A DNA stretch of 50,579 nt, taken from positions 1-50,579 of the IMG/VR virus record IMGVR_UViG_3300035698_010217, one strand, 5' to 3'. Positions 32,379-42,080 of this stretch are shown here, piece by piece (within the stretch, counting starts at the first letter, position 1; each line of letters opens with the position of its first letter). The translations under genes and the position numbers were made by a program. The DNA is from a virus. The notes beneath the pieces are model-generated. The model made no database searches, had not been told where the DNA came from, and was given only the letters and a program-made list of their open reading frames with translations.

Positions 32379-35300
32379 ATGCCTAACTCGAGAGACACAT
32401 ATATACAGGCGTCTATCCGACAACGCGAACTAGAAGATCGGGATGAGGCCCGTAATAGAGCTAGCACCCCTGCTATGCTATTAGCATCAGCAGCAATGGG
32501 TGCTACTTCTCTTGCTGGAAGTATTATACGCTCTGGACAAGTCAGACAGATGGCTGCAGACGTAGATGTATACTTAAGAAGGAATAAGTACTTTAAAAAG
32601 CTTATCCCTTCAATCTACGAAGGCACTGAGTCTACTATAAGAAAAACAGGCGTCACAAAGCAGATGGCTCGTGATGCTGTTAAAAATAGACATGTGCAAC
32701 AACTCGGAGACCTTGATTCAATATATGCAATAGCCCGTGGTAAGTCTCCGTTTGCCGGTGCAAAAGATGTTGCAGTGGGTGCCGCTCTTGAAGGTATGCT
32801 TAAGTATGCACCTCGAAAGTATACACACAATGTAAGGGACCTTACTATACAAGACCTGGTAGCAGGTGGTACTCGCCTTCAAAAACAGGTTGAATCCACT
32901 CTCGGTAGCGAGTCTGGACGTGTAGCAAGTGCATTTGATTCTATAATGAATACAGCTGCTGGTAGGACCTACTTATCCAAAAAAGGTATAAATAGGATGC
33001 AGTTGGCTAAAAGAATTAGGGTTGGGGATGGTTTACATGTAGGCAATGAACGCCTAATAGATACCGGTGTATTCCATCCCAATAACCTTGCCTCTTGGAT
33101 GGGGAACTTCAAGTTCCCATTTACCTCCTGGAAACCTTTTGAGCTACTCTTCCCAACCGAACTAGCTTACAGGCAACCGATAGTTCAAGAGATAAGAGGG
33201 GCCTTTACAGAAAACATGCTAAAAGGCCTGGGACGCAAAGAAGAAGAATTACTGTATGCTGGAGGACAAGCCTTCCCTATTATGAGAGAGGGGAGACGTA
33301 AAGTACTTGGAAATACACCTCTTCCTGGGGAGTACTATGTAGGTAGAACATCTTCAGGTATGTTTAAAGGGGCAAGGGCTCGAGCAGGCTTTGATCCAGG
33401 TTGGGCTACTCCAGAAGAGTACCTAAGACATGAGGGCGTACTTACACCAGAGATGGCTTCTAGAGTTAGAAAAGAAAGGCAAGAAGGCGCTAACATTACT
33501 TATAACCACCTTTCTGCTGTAGCTGAGAAAGGTCTATCTAGACTAGGTAAAGCTAAGATAAGGGCTGCTGTTATAGGGCATAAAGTAGGGGTAGGTCCGC
33601 AGTTTGCTACTAGAGAAAGTAAAGTAGCAGGGATGTGGAAGAACCTGCGTAATTCCTATGCAGGCAATTTAAGAACTACAAGTGAAGTATTGTCAGGAGC
33701 TGCAAAGACACCCTCTGCTCGCTTAACTGGTGACAGCTGGATGGATAAGATACGTACCCGTCTTGGTATGCCTAAGAAGACAAAGATACCTCTTACTCAG
33801 TTCACAATGATGGATAAAATAAAGTCTTACTTTGGTATAGAGCCAAAGAGAACTTTACAGATACATACAGAGTCTGGTAAAACACGTATAGAGAATATAC
33901 CCATAGCTAAGTTTGGAGGGGGGTCTGCTATGCCAGATCGTCCTAGAGGGCTTGGGGAATTCTACTTAACACCTAAATCTCCCGGTTCACTTAAGGCTGG
34001 TCAAGCTCTTGGGGACTGGTTCAACTATCAAATAATGAGACCTTCCTGGCTTTTAGAGGAGAGCCTCGGTATAAACATGAGGCCAGGCAAGACTGCTATA
34101 GGTACTACCGCTAACGTAGTAGGTAAGATAGCAGGTCCAGTAGCTCTTACAGCTGCTGCACTTAGCTATGTGGATTATAAATCCAGACAGTTCGAAGTAC
34201 CCGGTCCTATTACAACAGCAGTGAAAGGCTTTTCTAAAGCTAGAGTAGGCTTTCAAAACTTACTAGATGAAACTGGTATAACTGGAATGGCCCAGGAGTG
34301 GGAGGATAAGTACCCAGGTCTATTTACTTCTCCTCTATCTAAAGGTATTAGAGCAGGGGCAAGTACGCTTGGTGGTGTTGCTCTAGCCAAAGCTGGCTTT
34401 GGACTACCAGCTGTGCTAGGAGGCCTATCCGGAGCGTTCGTTAATGCCTTCACAGATATAACTGAAACTAGTACAGAGCTAGAAGCTATCTATGCTGGTG
34501 AGCAGGAGATACCCGTAAGAAAGGGTAGATGGTGGATGCTTGGCAGACATGGGTTCGAAGGGGAGAAAGTAGACTATTACCGTAAGCACTGGCTCCCACT
34601 AATGCTTGGTAAGTACAAAGACGTAGGTCTATACGGATCTGAAACTGGAGCATGGGAGCAGTCTTATCTACCCACACCAGAAAACAAGTTTGGACTAAGT
34701 AAGCTATTTGATCCTTATCGTACAGAAAGAGAGCATTATTACGATAGACCGTACCCAGTTACTGGGTCCCCGGGGAAGAACATACCCCTAGTAGGTCCTC
34801 TTCTAGGATCAAAGCTATCTCCTCTACACTATCTAAAGCCTCAATATAGAATGCATAAAGACGCTTGGGTAGGTAATCGCATGGTAGATAATGCTATATC
34901 CTCTCCTTCAGAGCTAGCCTCTAGATATATGGGTATAGCCCCAAGAATGACTCAAGAAGCTTCTGTACTAAAAACAAGGCTTGATCAGATGACTGGCGAA
35001 CAACTTTATATGCTAGCTCAATGGACAGGTATGACAGGCTTTATGGCAGGTCAGATAAAACAGGCCTTGACAGGATCTGATGATGCATTTGATAGAAGGT
35101 CTCAATTAGCAGATTCAAATGCTATGGCCTCTACTCAACGGGACTACTACGATAGAGAATTCGGAGGACTACTAGGCTTCACTGAATTCTTTAGGCGCTT
35201 TGTACCTAGAGGTAGAAGTCAAATACAGCAGATTAATCCAATAGCCAATACTATGCCTAACTGGCTACCAGGCTCTTCTTCTACGTTCGAAAGAGATAGA

Positions 35301-36911
35301 GATAATAGAATAGACTTTACACTAGGCGATGCTTATACGAAGGTCCAAATGGGAGAATCAAGGCTACCAGGAAGAGGGTATGAATCTCTTCATACACTAC
35401 ACTCAGGTGTATCCGGAGAGTATGATGCTCTTGATAGATTTAAAATACTAGCTGATGTAGCACCAGGATCTGAAAGTTACAGACACCATAAGCAACTAGT
35501 AGAGAGTATGGCACTATCGGGATCCTCTAAAACGCAGTATGAAAACCTACTGAATCAAGTAGATGAGAGGATGGGGTCTAGGTATGAAGAGAGAAAAGAT
35601 AAAACTGTGTTCCAAGACAAGGCTGTACAAGTAGCTGAGTCCATGGGTAGTACAAGGTTTAGAAGTGTAGAGGGTCAAGTATACTCTCTAGCCGGAGTAG
35701 AAGAGCGTAGCATGGCTCAACAGTGGAAGACTACACTACGAGAAAGAGACACAGAATCCCTAGCCACTAAGTACGACACATTGGCTATGCAGCTACAAAA
35801 CCTTGAAGGTAAAACTGTCCAGGTAAAGGCTGGTACTAGAGGCTTAAATGATACAATACCTGCTATAATCCCAGGTATAAATGACAATATGGCTAATGCA
35901 GCCGTAGCTAAAGATGCAAGAACTCCTGCTGATTATCAAGCTAAGTACGGCAGAGGAGCTATGACTAAGTTATGGGACAACGTACGTCACTTACAGATCC
36001 CTGGACCGGCAGGGTGGCTACCAACTAAGTCTTTTACTAAGAGAACAGCAGCTGAAGAATACCAAATGGCTGAGTTGGAAGGAGGAGGCTTTGCAGGATG
36101 GGACTCTCCTTACAAAAACTTTACAAGGTTTTGGGGTAGACAGGCTGAGAATACTCTACGTTCAGAACCAGCCATACCTACTGACGTACATGAAGCCCGG
36201 GCCTTAGATGAACATCTAAGTTATATGAAGTATACTAAAGGAAGACGTATGCAGAATGTAGCCATGGCAGCAGGTATGCAGGAGTCTGCTGACATATACG
36301 AACGTATGTGGCAAAGCTCTATGCCTGGTTTACAAGTACAGGGGTCTCAATTAACTAGAGATATATGGGGAGCTATGCCTAAGACTGAGAAACCCTACTT
36401 CAAAGCTTTCGCTAACGAGTCTGATCCAGTAGAACAAAAACGCATTATGGGCATGGTTCCAGCCTCTATGAAGAATGTGTACATGGGTATATGGAAATCT
36501 GGATCTCCTTTAACTGGAGACTTTTCTGCTGTTCCAAATCCAGTATTGAATGATCAAGTTGACCGTGCTATAATAGATCAGAAAGCTAAGGACTATTTTA
36601 GTACCTCATCTCTTGCTAGTCAAGACTGGCAGGGGTGGAATCCTAATGTAGATCCGGAAGATGTGCGCGTAGCTACTGTAGCGCACCACGCTTCTGACAT
36701 ACATCAACATTCTGTCTGGGAGTCACAAGTGAGATCAGTTACGGAACGAAACGTACCTTACGCTCCTTATGGACCTCCAACAGGACACGAAGAAGATGAG
36801 GATCTAATGTGGGACTCTTTGTCAGCTAGACAACGACGTCTATACTCATATAATAAGATGCATGCTTCCAGCAGTGGTACAGACTATTCACAGATGGTGA
36901 ACTATGGCTAG
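32379..36911 (+). CDS. Giant tail/virion protein, probable tape measure or ejected protein (1510 aa)
   Basis: Follows the chaperone-like genes, the usual tape-measure slot. It has hydrophobic, Ala/Gly-rich segments near residues 570-600 (VVGKIAGPVALTAAALSYV) and 655-690 (TLGGVALAKAGFGLPAVLGGL). The central block is distinctive: GRWWMLGRHGFEGEKVDYYRKH, then Y-DRPYPVTG (789-796) and IPLVGPLLGSKLSPLHYLKP. I have an impression of similar blocks in large virion proteins of other phages but cannot name a family. It lacks long regular coiled coils, unusual for a tape measure. Only a weak Shine-Dalgarno (GAGGCTAATA) is present. It overlaps the RNA polymerase gene by eight bases. Confidence 0.72.
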   Translation: MPNSRDTYIQASIRQRELEDRDEARNRASTPAMLLASAAMGATSLAGSIIRSGQVRQMAADVDVYLRRNKYFKKLIPSIYEGTESTIRKTGVTKQMARDAVKNRHVQQLGDLDSIYAIARGKSPFAGAKDVAVGAALEGMLKYAPRKYTHNVRDLTIQDLVAGGTRLQKQVESTLGSESGRVASAFDSIMNTAAGRTYLSKKGINRMQLAKRIRVGDGLHVGNERLIDTGVFHPNNLASWMGNFKFPFTSWKPFELLFPTELAYRQPIVQEIRGAFTENMLKGLGRKEEELLYAGGQAFPIMREGRRKVLGNTPLPGEYYVGRTSSGMFKGARARAGFDPGWATPEEYLRHEGVLTPEMASRVRKERQEGANITYNHLSAVAEKGLSRLGKAKIRAAVIGHKVGVGPQFATRESKVAGMWKNLRNSYAGNLRTTSEVLSGAAKTPSARLTGDSWMDKIRTRLGMPKKTKIPLTQFTMMDKIKSYFGIEPKRTLQIHTESGKTRIENIPIAKFGGGSAMPDRPRGLGEFYLTPKSPGSLKAGQALGDWFNYQIMRPSWLLEESLGINMRPGKTAIGTTANVVGKIAGPVALTAAALSYVDYKSRQFEVPGPITTAVKGFSKARVGFQNLLDETGITGMAQEWEDKYPGLFTSPLSKGIRAGASTLGGVALAKAGFGLPAVLGGLSGAFVNAFTDITETSTELEAIYAGEQEIPVRKGRWWMLGRHGFEGEKVDYYRKHWLPLMLGKYKDVGLYGSETGAWEQSYLPTPENKFGLSKLFDPYRTEREHYYDRPYPVTGSPGKNIPLVGPLLGSKLSPLHYLKPQYRMHKDAWVGNRMVDNAISSPSELASRYMGIAPRMTQEASVLKTRLDQMTGEQLYMLAQWTGMTGFMAGQIKQALTGSDDAFDRRSQLADSNAMASTQRDYYDREFGGLLGFTEFFRRFVPRGRSQIQQINPIANTMPNWLPGSSSTFERDRDNRIDFTLGDAYTKVQMGESRLPGRGYESLHTLHSGVSGEYDALDRFKILADVAPGSESYRHHKQLVESMALSGSSKTQYENLLNQVDERMGSRYEERKDKTVFQDKAVQVAESMGSTRFRSVEGQVYSLAGVEERSMAQQWKTTLRERDTESLATKYDTLAMQLQNLEGKTVQVKAGTRGLNDTIPAIIPGINDNMANAAVAKDARTPADYQAKYGRGAMTKLWDNVRHLQIPGPAGWLPTKSFTKRTAAEEYQMAELEGGGFAGWDSPYKNFTRFWGRQAENTLRSEPAIPTDVHEARALDEHLSYMKYTKGRRMQNVAMAAGMQESADIYERMWQSSMPGLQVQGSQLTRDIWGAMPKTEKPYFKAFANESDPVEQKRIMGMVPASMKNVYMGIWKSGSPLTGDFSAVPNPVLNDQVDRAIIDQKAKDYFSTSSLASQDWQGWNPNVDPEDVRVATVAHHASDIHQHSVWESQVRSVTERNVPYAPYGPPTGHEEDEDLMWDSLSARQRRLYSYNKMHASSSGTDYSQMVNYG

Positions 36912-39900
36912 AAAACCTATAGTAGAGAGATTTAGAATGGGTGGTGCAGAATGGCCAGGCATTGGTAGTAATATAAAAGGCATGGCCAACCCTAATTTAG
37001 CTTATAACAAAGGTATGCTAGGATTTATATCTAAAGAGTACGCTAAAGTAGGAGGGTTTGTAGAAGGTAAGCCCGCATTCCAAGTAGTACCAGGTCTAGG
37101 AGGCCAGGCCTTTAAAGTTATGGGCAAGAGTGCTACAGGAGCAGAACCCTGGACATCAGAGTATGCAAGAGATCTTATGGGAACTATAGGGTCTCGGGCT
37201 TCCTTTAGTAGTAAGGAAGCTCTTCTAGGTTCTCTAACAAGTGGCGGTGGCTTCACTAAAAGAGAGCTATCTATATTAAGACCCTATACAAGCGTAAACG
37301 TTCCTTCTACTGTACTTAAGAGAGTATTATCTAACGTACAAAGATTCACCGGTACTTACACTCCTACAATAGGAGTATCTCCTTTAACTGGAATAGATAT
37401 AGAAGGTATAAGGATACCTACTATATGGGGAAAAGGCGGAGAAGGAGATTGGGGAGTACAGTACGTAACAGGTCTACCAAAACCTGTTATGACAGAGCTT
37501 ATAAAGCAACAGGGAATTCAGTATAAAGGAGTGTCTGGAGCCAAGCTACCATCCTTCATACTAACTCCATCATTTCAAAATGTAGGTGGAAGAACTGGAA
37601 CTGTCCAAAGAACAAGCGTAGAGCATCTAATGCATGGGGCTCTAAGTGGTAAGAATATAGATGCAAGAACTATAAATCGTAGAATGTATGAGAACCTACT
37701 ACCTCATATGAGATACGAAGGCCAGCCTTACGCAGCTTCCTATTATGCTCATTCAGGAACATATAGCAGTGGCCCCAGTACTAAAGCTCAGGATACATTA
37801 CTAGGTAATATAGGCAAAGCTATTGGTAGGGCCAAAAATAAGGCAACCGCTAAGGGTTGGTCTGTACCAAGATTCCTACACGAGCAGCAGATAGCTATAG
37901 CTTCTACTGTTGGTAAGGAGATGGATGAAGCTGCCTTTTCTGAGAAAAGAAGGAGTAATTACGAAACTCCTATAAACATGAATGTGTGGGCAGTAAAAGA
38001 TCTACATGCTACTACTGACAGAGGCATGGTATTCTCCAAGGGTCTTGGCCAGATGTTTACATTTGGTCTATACGAAGACCCAGCCCGTGCTCCTATGCAA
38101 AGAGTTCGCGTAGGTAGGCTATCTAGTAGAGTTATGTCCAGAGTAAAGCATATGTTCCCATATGATATGCCTCTGGCAATGACTAAGATGGAAGAGGAAG
38201 CTGAGCTATTCCATCGTGCTGCTACTGGAGTTCCTTCTGGTGTAATGGTAAAAGCCGGTATGGTACTGGAAGAAGAGGGTAAGCTCCCTTACTTCCACAC
38301 TCTTAACTCGGGCCAAGGCGAGATAATAACAGATAAGCTTACTGCTCTGGCAATGACTAGAGACCTTACTATGGACTACAACCTGCAACAAGCAGGAATG
38401 GAAGGTCTAAAGTTTGGGCAATCTCCTGATGAGTACCTTAGAAAGAAGGGCTTACAAGGTATACATTACGAGTCTATGTTCCATAGAGGCAAAATACAAT
38501 TTGGCCCGAACGTCATGCTGGATAGTGTTAAGTCTACAGTAAAAGGAGTAGCTAATTTACCCGGTGGTCTAAACGTACTAATGTCACAGATGAACATACA
38601 TAGTAAGTACCCTGCTATGTATAGAAGGATGCTACTAGATAGTATTCTATCCTCTATAGGAACTAAGAGCTCTGACGTAAAAGTAGCTAAAGCTCAAACA
38701 GATCTAATGTACGGCCTATCTCGTATCTTCAGTGTTAATAAAAAGGGAAGAGACAACCTGTGGAGAGTAGATAAAGCTACTGGAGCTACAGTACCTAGTT
38801 TAAGACATATGGATAATGCTAGATTTGATCAGGGCATATATCAAAGAGTGGAAGGTACTGTAGAGAAGTATAATAGAAGCTTATCCAACATTGTAGGTCC
38901 TGATAAATATAAGAGGCATAGAGCACGTACTGGTATGAATATAGAAGAGTTACCTATTGACATGGTATCTCCACAAGGTAATGTAATTTCTCAAATGTGT
39001 AGAGTTCTTACCTTTAACTCAAAGCTAGCCCTAAGAGAGCATAGTCATACAGTAACAGGAATGCTTAATGCACAAGCACCTTCTACTTATGGTTTTAAAA
39101 TAGGAGCTAAGCACGGTCAAAAAGTAACAGACAATCTTATAGCTCACCTAAAAGGAATGTCCTCAGCACATGGTCAAGCTGTAGCCAGGCAACTAGAGGT
39201 ATTGAGAAATAAGGCTATGGAAGCACAGGCTGCTTCTATACAACATATAATAGCACCATTGGGAGGTAGCTCTACTACCACTCACTCTGCTATGATAGCA
39301 GATGCTATGGGAGAACTGGGGAAAGGTAAAAAACAAGGTAAGAGAGTAGCATTCAGAGGTTTGAAAGAACTAAGAAGAACACTAGCTCTTGTTCCCCTAC
39401 CAACCTCTGAAGAGATAAAGTCTATAGAGGATCTTACAAATACTATACTAGATCCTAAGGGAGACTTGTTTGATGCTTATGCTACTCTAAACTTAGACAA
39501 GCCCATGGAATTCAAATGGAAGCTTGGTGGCAGAGAAGAAACTACACTCATGTCTCAACTTCCTATTCCTAACATGAAAGAGTTTGAGTCTCTTGTAGCC
39601 CATGGTAAAGCAACCGGAGAGTTTCATTTAAGTGATCTAGTTCGTAAGTGGGACAGGTTCCTTAATGCAGCTAAGAATGCCAGAAAAGAAGAAGATGTAC
39701 ATGATGCTTATAGTACAGCTTTAAGGGCATCCCTTATGTCAACAGCAGGAAGAGAGGGTGCTTTAAGGAAGATGATTGAGCCTAGAGTATCAGGATCCTT
39801 CACAGGATCTATAACAGCTCAATTCTCTGATGTAGCAGCTTCTAAAAAGTTTAATAGAATTAACCCTCCAGGGGAGAGCAAGAGGTTAGGTAGAGTAGGC

Positions 39901-42069
39901 ATAAGCGAAGGTATGGCTAAGAACCTTGGAATATTAGATTTGCTTAAGTCTGGTAAAGAAGGGGATTCAATCTATGGATTAATGACTAGGTACCCTGAGC
40001 AGGCTGTAGGTAACACCTGGGCTGTTAAGATGTACCTGGACGAACGTGTAACTGGAAACGGAGTTAGCGTACTAAATGAAATGCTATCTATAGCTTATGG
40101 AGACTCTGACGCAGACCAAGCCGCCTTCTTAGTATCTCCATTTAAAGCAGGTACTAAAGAATTTGAGGAGTTCCAAAGACCTATCAAAGGTCTATTCGAA
40201 GAACTTGAATCTACCTATTATTCAAAGCAAGCAGCTGGGAAATCTGACCTTCGTAGAATGTCTAGAAGAGCTATAGAGAATCGGCAATTTCTTACAGATC
40301 CAAAAGCCTACTTTAAAGCTGAGGCTAGTACTTGGTCTAAGACAGCGGAAGAGTTTGACGACCTATTCAAATCTAATATAGAGGACCTGGATGCAAGGCA
40401 AACTGAAAGATTACAAGAGGGATTTAGAGCTGCTCTTGGCCATCAAAAAGCAAAGCTGTTTGAGAAAGTAATAGGAGGCCACTACGACGCTGGCTCAGCA
40501 GTAAGCACTATGATGCTGAGTAGACAGATGAGTACTAAAAAAGCTACTCCTCTTGTTGTATCTGCTATGGCTGCTCTAGGGGAATATACAGAGTACTCCA
40601 ACGTAGGGGCTATGAAAAACCTATTAAAGAGTACAGAGAAAGCTAAAACAGCTCGAGGTCGTATAAATGCTAGTATACTACAAGGCCTAGTTGTTCAAGA
40701 GGGCTCTATTCAAAAGGCAGAACTTTCTAAGCTGGACTTCTTTCAAGTAGCGGATGACTACTGGAAGATAGGTAATAAAGAAAAGGTCCGTGACTACGTC
40801 AAGACCTCAATGACCAACCAGATGTTTGATTATATACCTGGGGATAGTGCAGGCCTTAGATTCTTAACACCTGGCTTTCAAGATATGAGCGCTACTCTAG
40901 ATGCTCTTGAGGCTGATACAGGATCTATAGAAGGGGCTCGCAAGGCCTTTACTCAGCATCTAGCTTCTGGATCTACCAAAGAGTACAAATCTGTTATGGG
41001 GGAAATGGAAGCTACATCCAGTGCCGTCCTTAGGATGATGGATGCAGCTAGAGATGATCAAGTACTTTTCAGATCCTCAGGCTTAGACAAATTAATGGGT
41101 AGAAGCGTAGAGCATGCCATGGCAGAGAGGGGCGTTGGAGAAGGTCTTGCTGGTATGCAAGAACTTGTTAATATGCTGAAAGATTCTAAAAGAGATCCAG
41201 ATACAGGAGAGCTTCTTTTAGCCGGTGCTGATAAAAGAACAAAACATTTGATAACACTTATGAAGTCTGCTGGTCTAGACTTTAACGAGGACTTCTACCA
41301 AGATACAGCCTCAGACGTGCTAAGCAGAGCTAGTGATATAGCTCAAGAGGCAGCCGACCGTCCTGCTCTAAGAGAGTCCTTTGGGGACGCTATAAGAAAC
41401 AAAGGGTTTATGACCGCTCTGGGAGAGTCTCAGATGGGGTCCTCAGTTAAAGGCTTCTGGGACTGGATTACAAAAGGACCTGCCAAGGCTGATAAATACT
41501 ACGATCTTAAAAGAGCAGGAATTGTAGGAGGAGCTGCTCTATTTGGTGCTGCAGTAGTTAAGGCTGCATTCTGGCCTAACATAGTACCAGATGAACCTAG
41601 GGAGTCCTCTTATGTAGACATGGCCCCTCCAGAATCTCCTATGCTAACTGATAGAGCAGGTATGAACTCCTACCATAATACTGGCGGTAACATGCCTTCA
41701 GCTGCTCCTCTATTAGGAGAGTCTGTAGGAGACCCTCAAGTAGCTGTGGCTATGGGGGCAGGTATACGACCACAGCAGTATGCAGCAGCTCCGCCGGTAT
41801 CGAGAGGAATGGCCCCAATGCCTCCTCCACAAATGAATGATTCTATGGTAGCCTCCCTACCCCAGATAAATGCAGTACCTAGTATGTCTCCCAGAATGTC
41901 AGAGGATTATGGCATGTTTAATAGTCCTATACCTGGAGTATCCTCTACTAACCAACAGTCTACTATAGCTTCTAGATCAGACGGTAACATTATGATTGAC
42001 AGTGGAGCTTCAGTAGGTTATACTAAACCTCAATCATCGCTATCTATTAATGCGTATGAACTAACATAA
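36904..42069 (+). CDS. Putative single-chain virion RNA polymerase (two double-psi beta-barrels), 1721 aa
   Basis: Proposed DNA-dependent RNA polymerase related to bacterial beta and beta' subunits fused in one chain. The beta-like site KIGAKHGQK gives K732 and K740, spaced like E. coli beta K1065/K1073 (KMAGRHGNK). The beta'-like GREGALRKMIEPRV (949-962) resembles GKQGRFRQNLLGKRV, followed by GRVGISEGMAKNLG. R1029-Y-P1031 matches the RAP of beta', and 38 residues later GDSDADQ (D1067, D1069, D1071) matches DFDGDQ. KVIGGHYDA near 1188 may belong to a bridge/trigger-like part. The N-terminal ~700 residues and the Pro/Met-rich C-terminus (hydrophobic helix about 1540-1556) are unassigned. It lies in the tail operon next to other giant virion proteins, so it is probably packaged and injected. 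Motif-based; not aligned. Confidence 0.78.
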   Translation: MARKPIVERFRMGGAEWPGIGSNIKGMANPNLAYNKGMLGFISKEYAKVGGFVEGKPAFQVVPGLGGQAFKVMGKSATGAEPWTSEYARDLMGTIGSRASFSSKEALLGSLTSGGGFTKRELSILRPYTSVNVPSTVLKRVLSNVQRFTGTYTPTIGVSPLTGIDIEGIRIPTIWGKGGEGDWGVQYVTGLPKPVMTELIKQQGIQYKGVSGAKLPSFILTPSFQNVGGRTGTVQRTSVEHLMHGALSGKNIDARTINRRMYENLLPHMRYEGQPYAASYYAHSGTYSSGPSTKAQDTLLGNIGKAIGRAKNKATAKGWSVPRFLHEQQIAIASTVGKEMDEAAFSEKRRSNYETPINMNVWAVKDLHATTDRGMVFSKGLGQMFTFGLYEDPARAPMQRVRVGRLSSRVMSRVKHMFPYDMPLAMTKMEEEAELFHRAATGVPSGVMVKAGMVLEEEGKLPYFHTLNSGQGEIITDKLTALAMTRDLTMDYNLQQAGMEGLKFGQSPDEYLRKKGLQGIHYESMFHRGKIQFGPNVMLDSVKSTVKGVANLPGGLNVLMSQMNIHSKYPAMYRRMLLDSILSSIGTKSSDVKVAKAQTDLMYGLSRIFSVNKKGRDNLWRVDKATGATVPSLRHMDNARFDQGIYQRVEGTVEKYNRSLSNIVGPDKYKRHRARTGMNIEELPIDMVSPQGNVISQMCRVLTFNSKLALREHSHTVTGMLNAQAPSTYGFKIGAKHGQKVTDNLIAHLKGMSSAHGQAVARQLEVLRNKAMEAQAASIQHIIAPLGGSSTTTHSAMIADAMGELGKGKKQGKRVAFRGLKELRRTLALVPLPTSEEIKSIEDLTNTILDPKGDLFDAYATLNLDKPMEFKWKLGGREETTLMSQLPIPNMKEFESLVAHGKATGEFHLSDLVRKWDRFLNAAKNARKEEDVHDAYSTALRASLMSTAGREGALRKMIEPRVSGSFTGSITAQFSDVAASKKFNRINPPGESKRLGRVGISEGMAKNLGILDLLKSGKEGDSIYGLMTRYPEQAVGNTWAVKMYLDERVTGNGVSVLNEMLSIAYGDSDADQAAFLVSPFKAGTKEFEEFQRPIKGLFEELESTYYSKQAAGKSDLRRMSRRAIENRQFLTDPKAYFKAEASTWSKTAEEFDDLFKSNIEDLDARQTERLQEGFRAALGHQKAKLFEKVIGGHYDAGSAVSTMMLSRQMSTKKATPLVVSAMAALGEYTEYSNVGAMKNLLKSTEKAKTARGRINASILQGLVVQEGSIQKAELSKLDFFQVADDYWKIGNKEKVRDYVKTSMTNQMFDYIPGDSAGLRFLTPGFQDMSATLDALEADTGSIEGARKAFTQHLASGSTKEYKSVMGEMEATSSAVLRMMDAARDDQVLFRSSGLDKLMGRSVEHAMAERGVGEGLAGMQELVNMLKDSKRDPDTGELLLAGADKRTKHLITLMKSAGLDFNEDFYQDTASDVLSRASDIAQEAADRPALRESFGDAIRNKGFMTALGESQMGSSVKGFWDWITKGPAKADKYYDLKRAGIVGGAALFGAAVVKAAFWPNIVPDEPRESSYVDMAPPESPMLTDRAGMNSYHNTGGNMPSAAPLLGESVGDPQVAVAMGAGIRPQQYAAAPPVSRGMAPMPPPQMNDSMVASLPQINAVPSMSPRMSEDYGMFNSPIPGVSSTNQQSTIASRSDGNIMIDSGASVGYTKPQSSLSINAYELT

Positions 42070-42080
42070 CGGAGAGGTAA

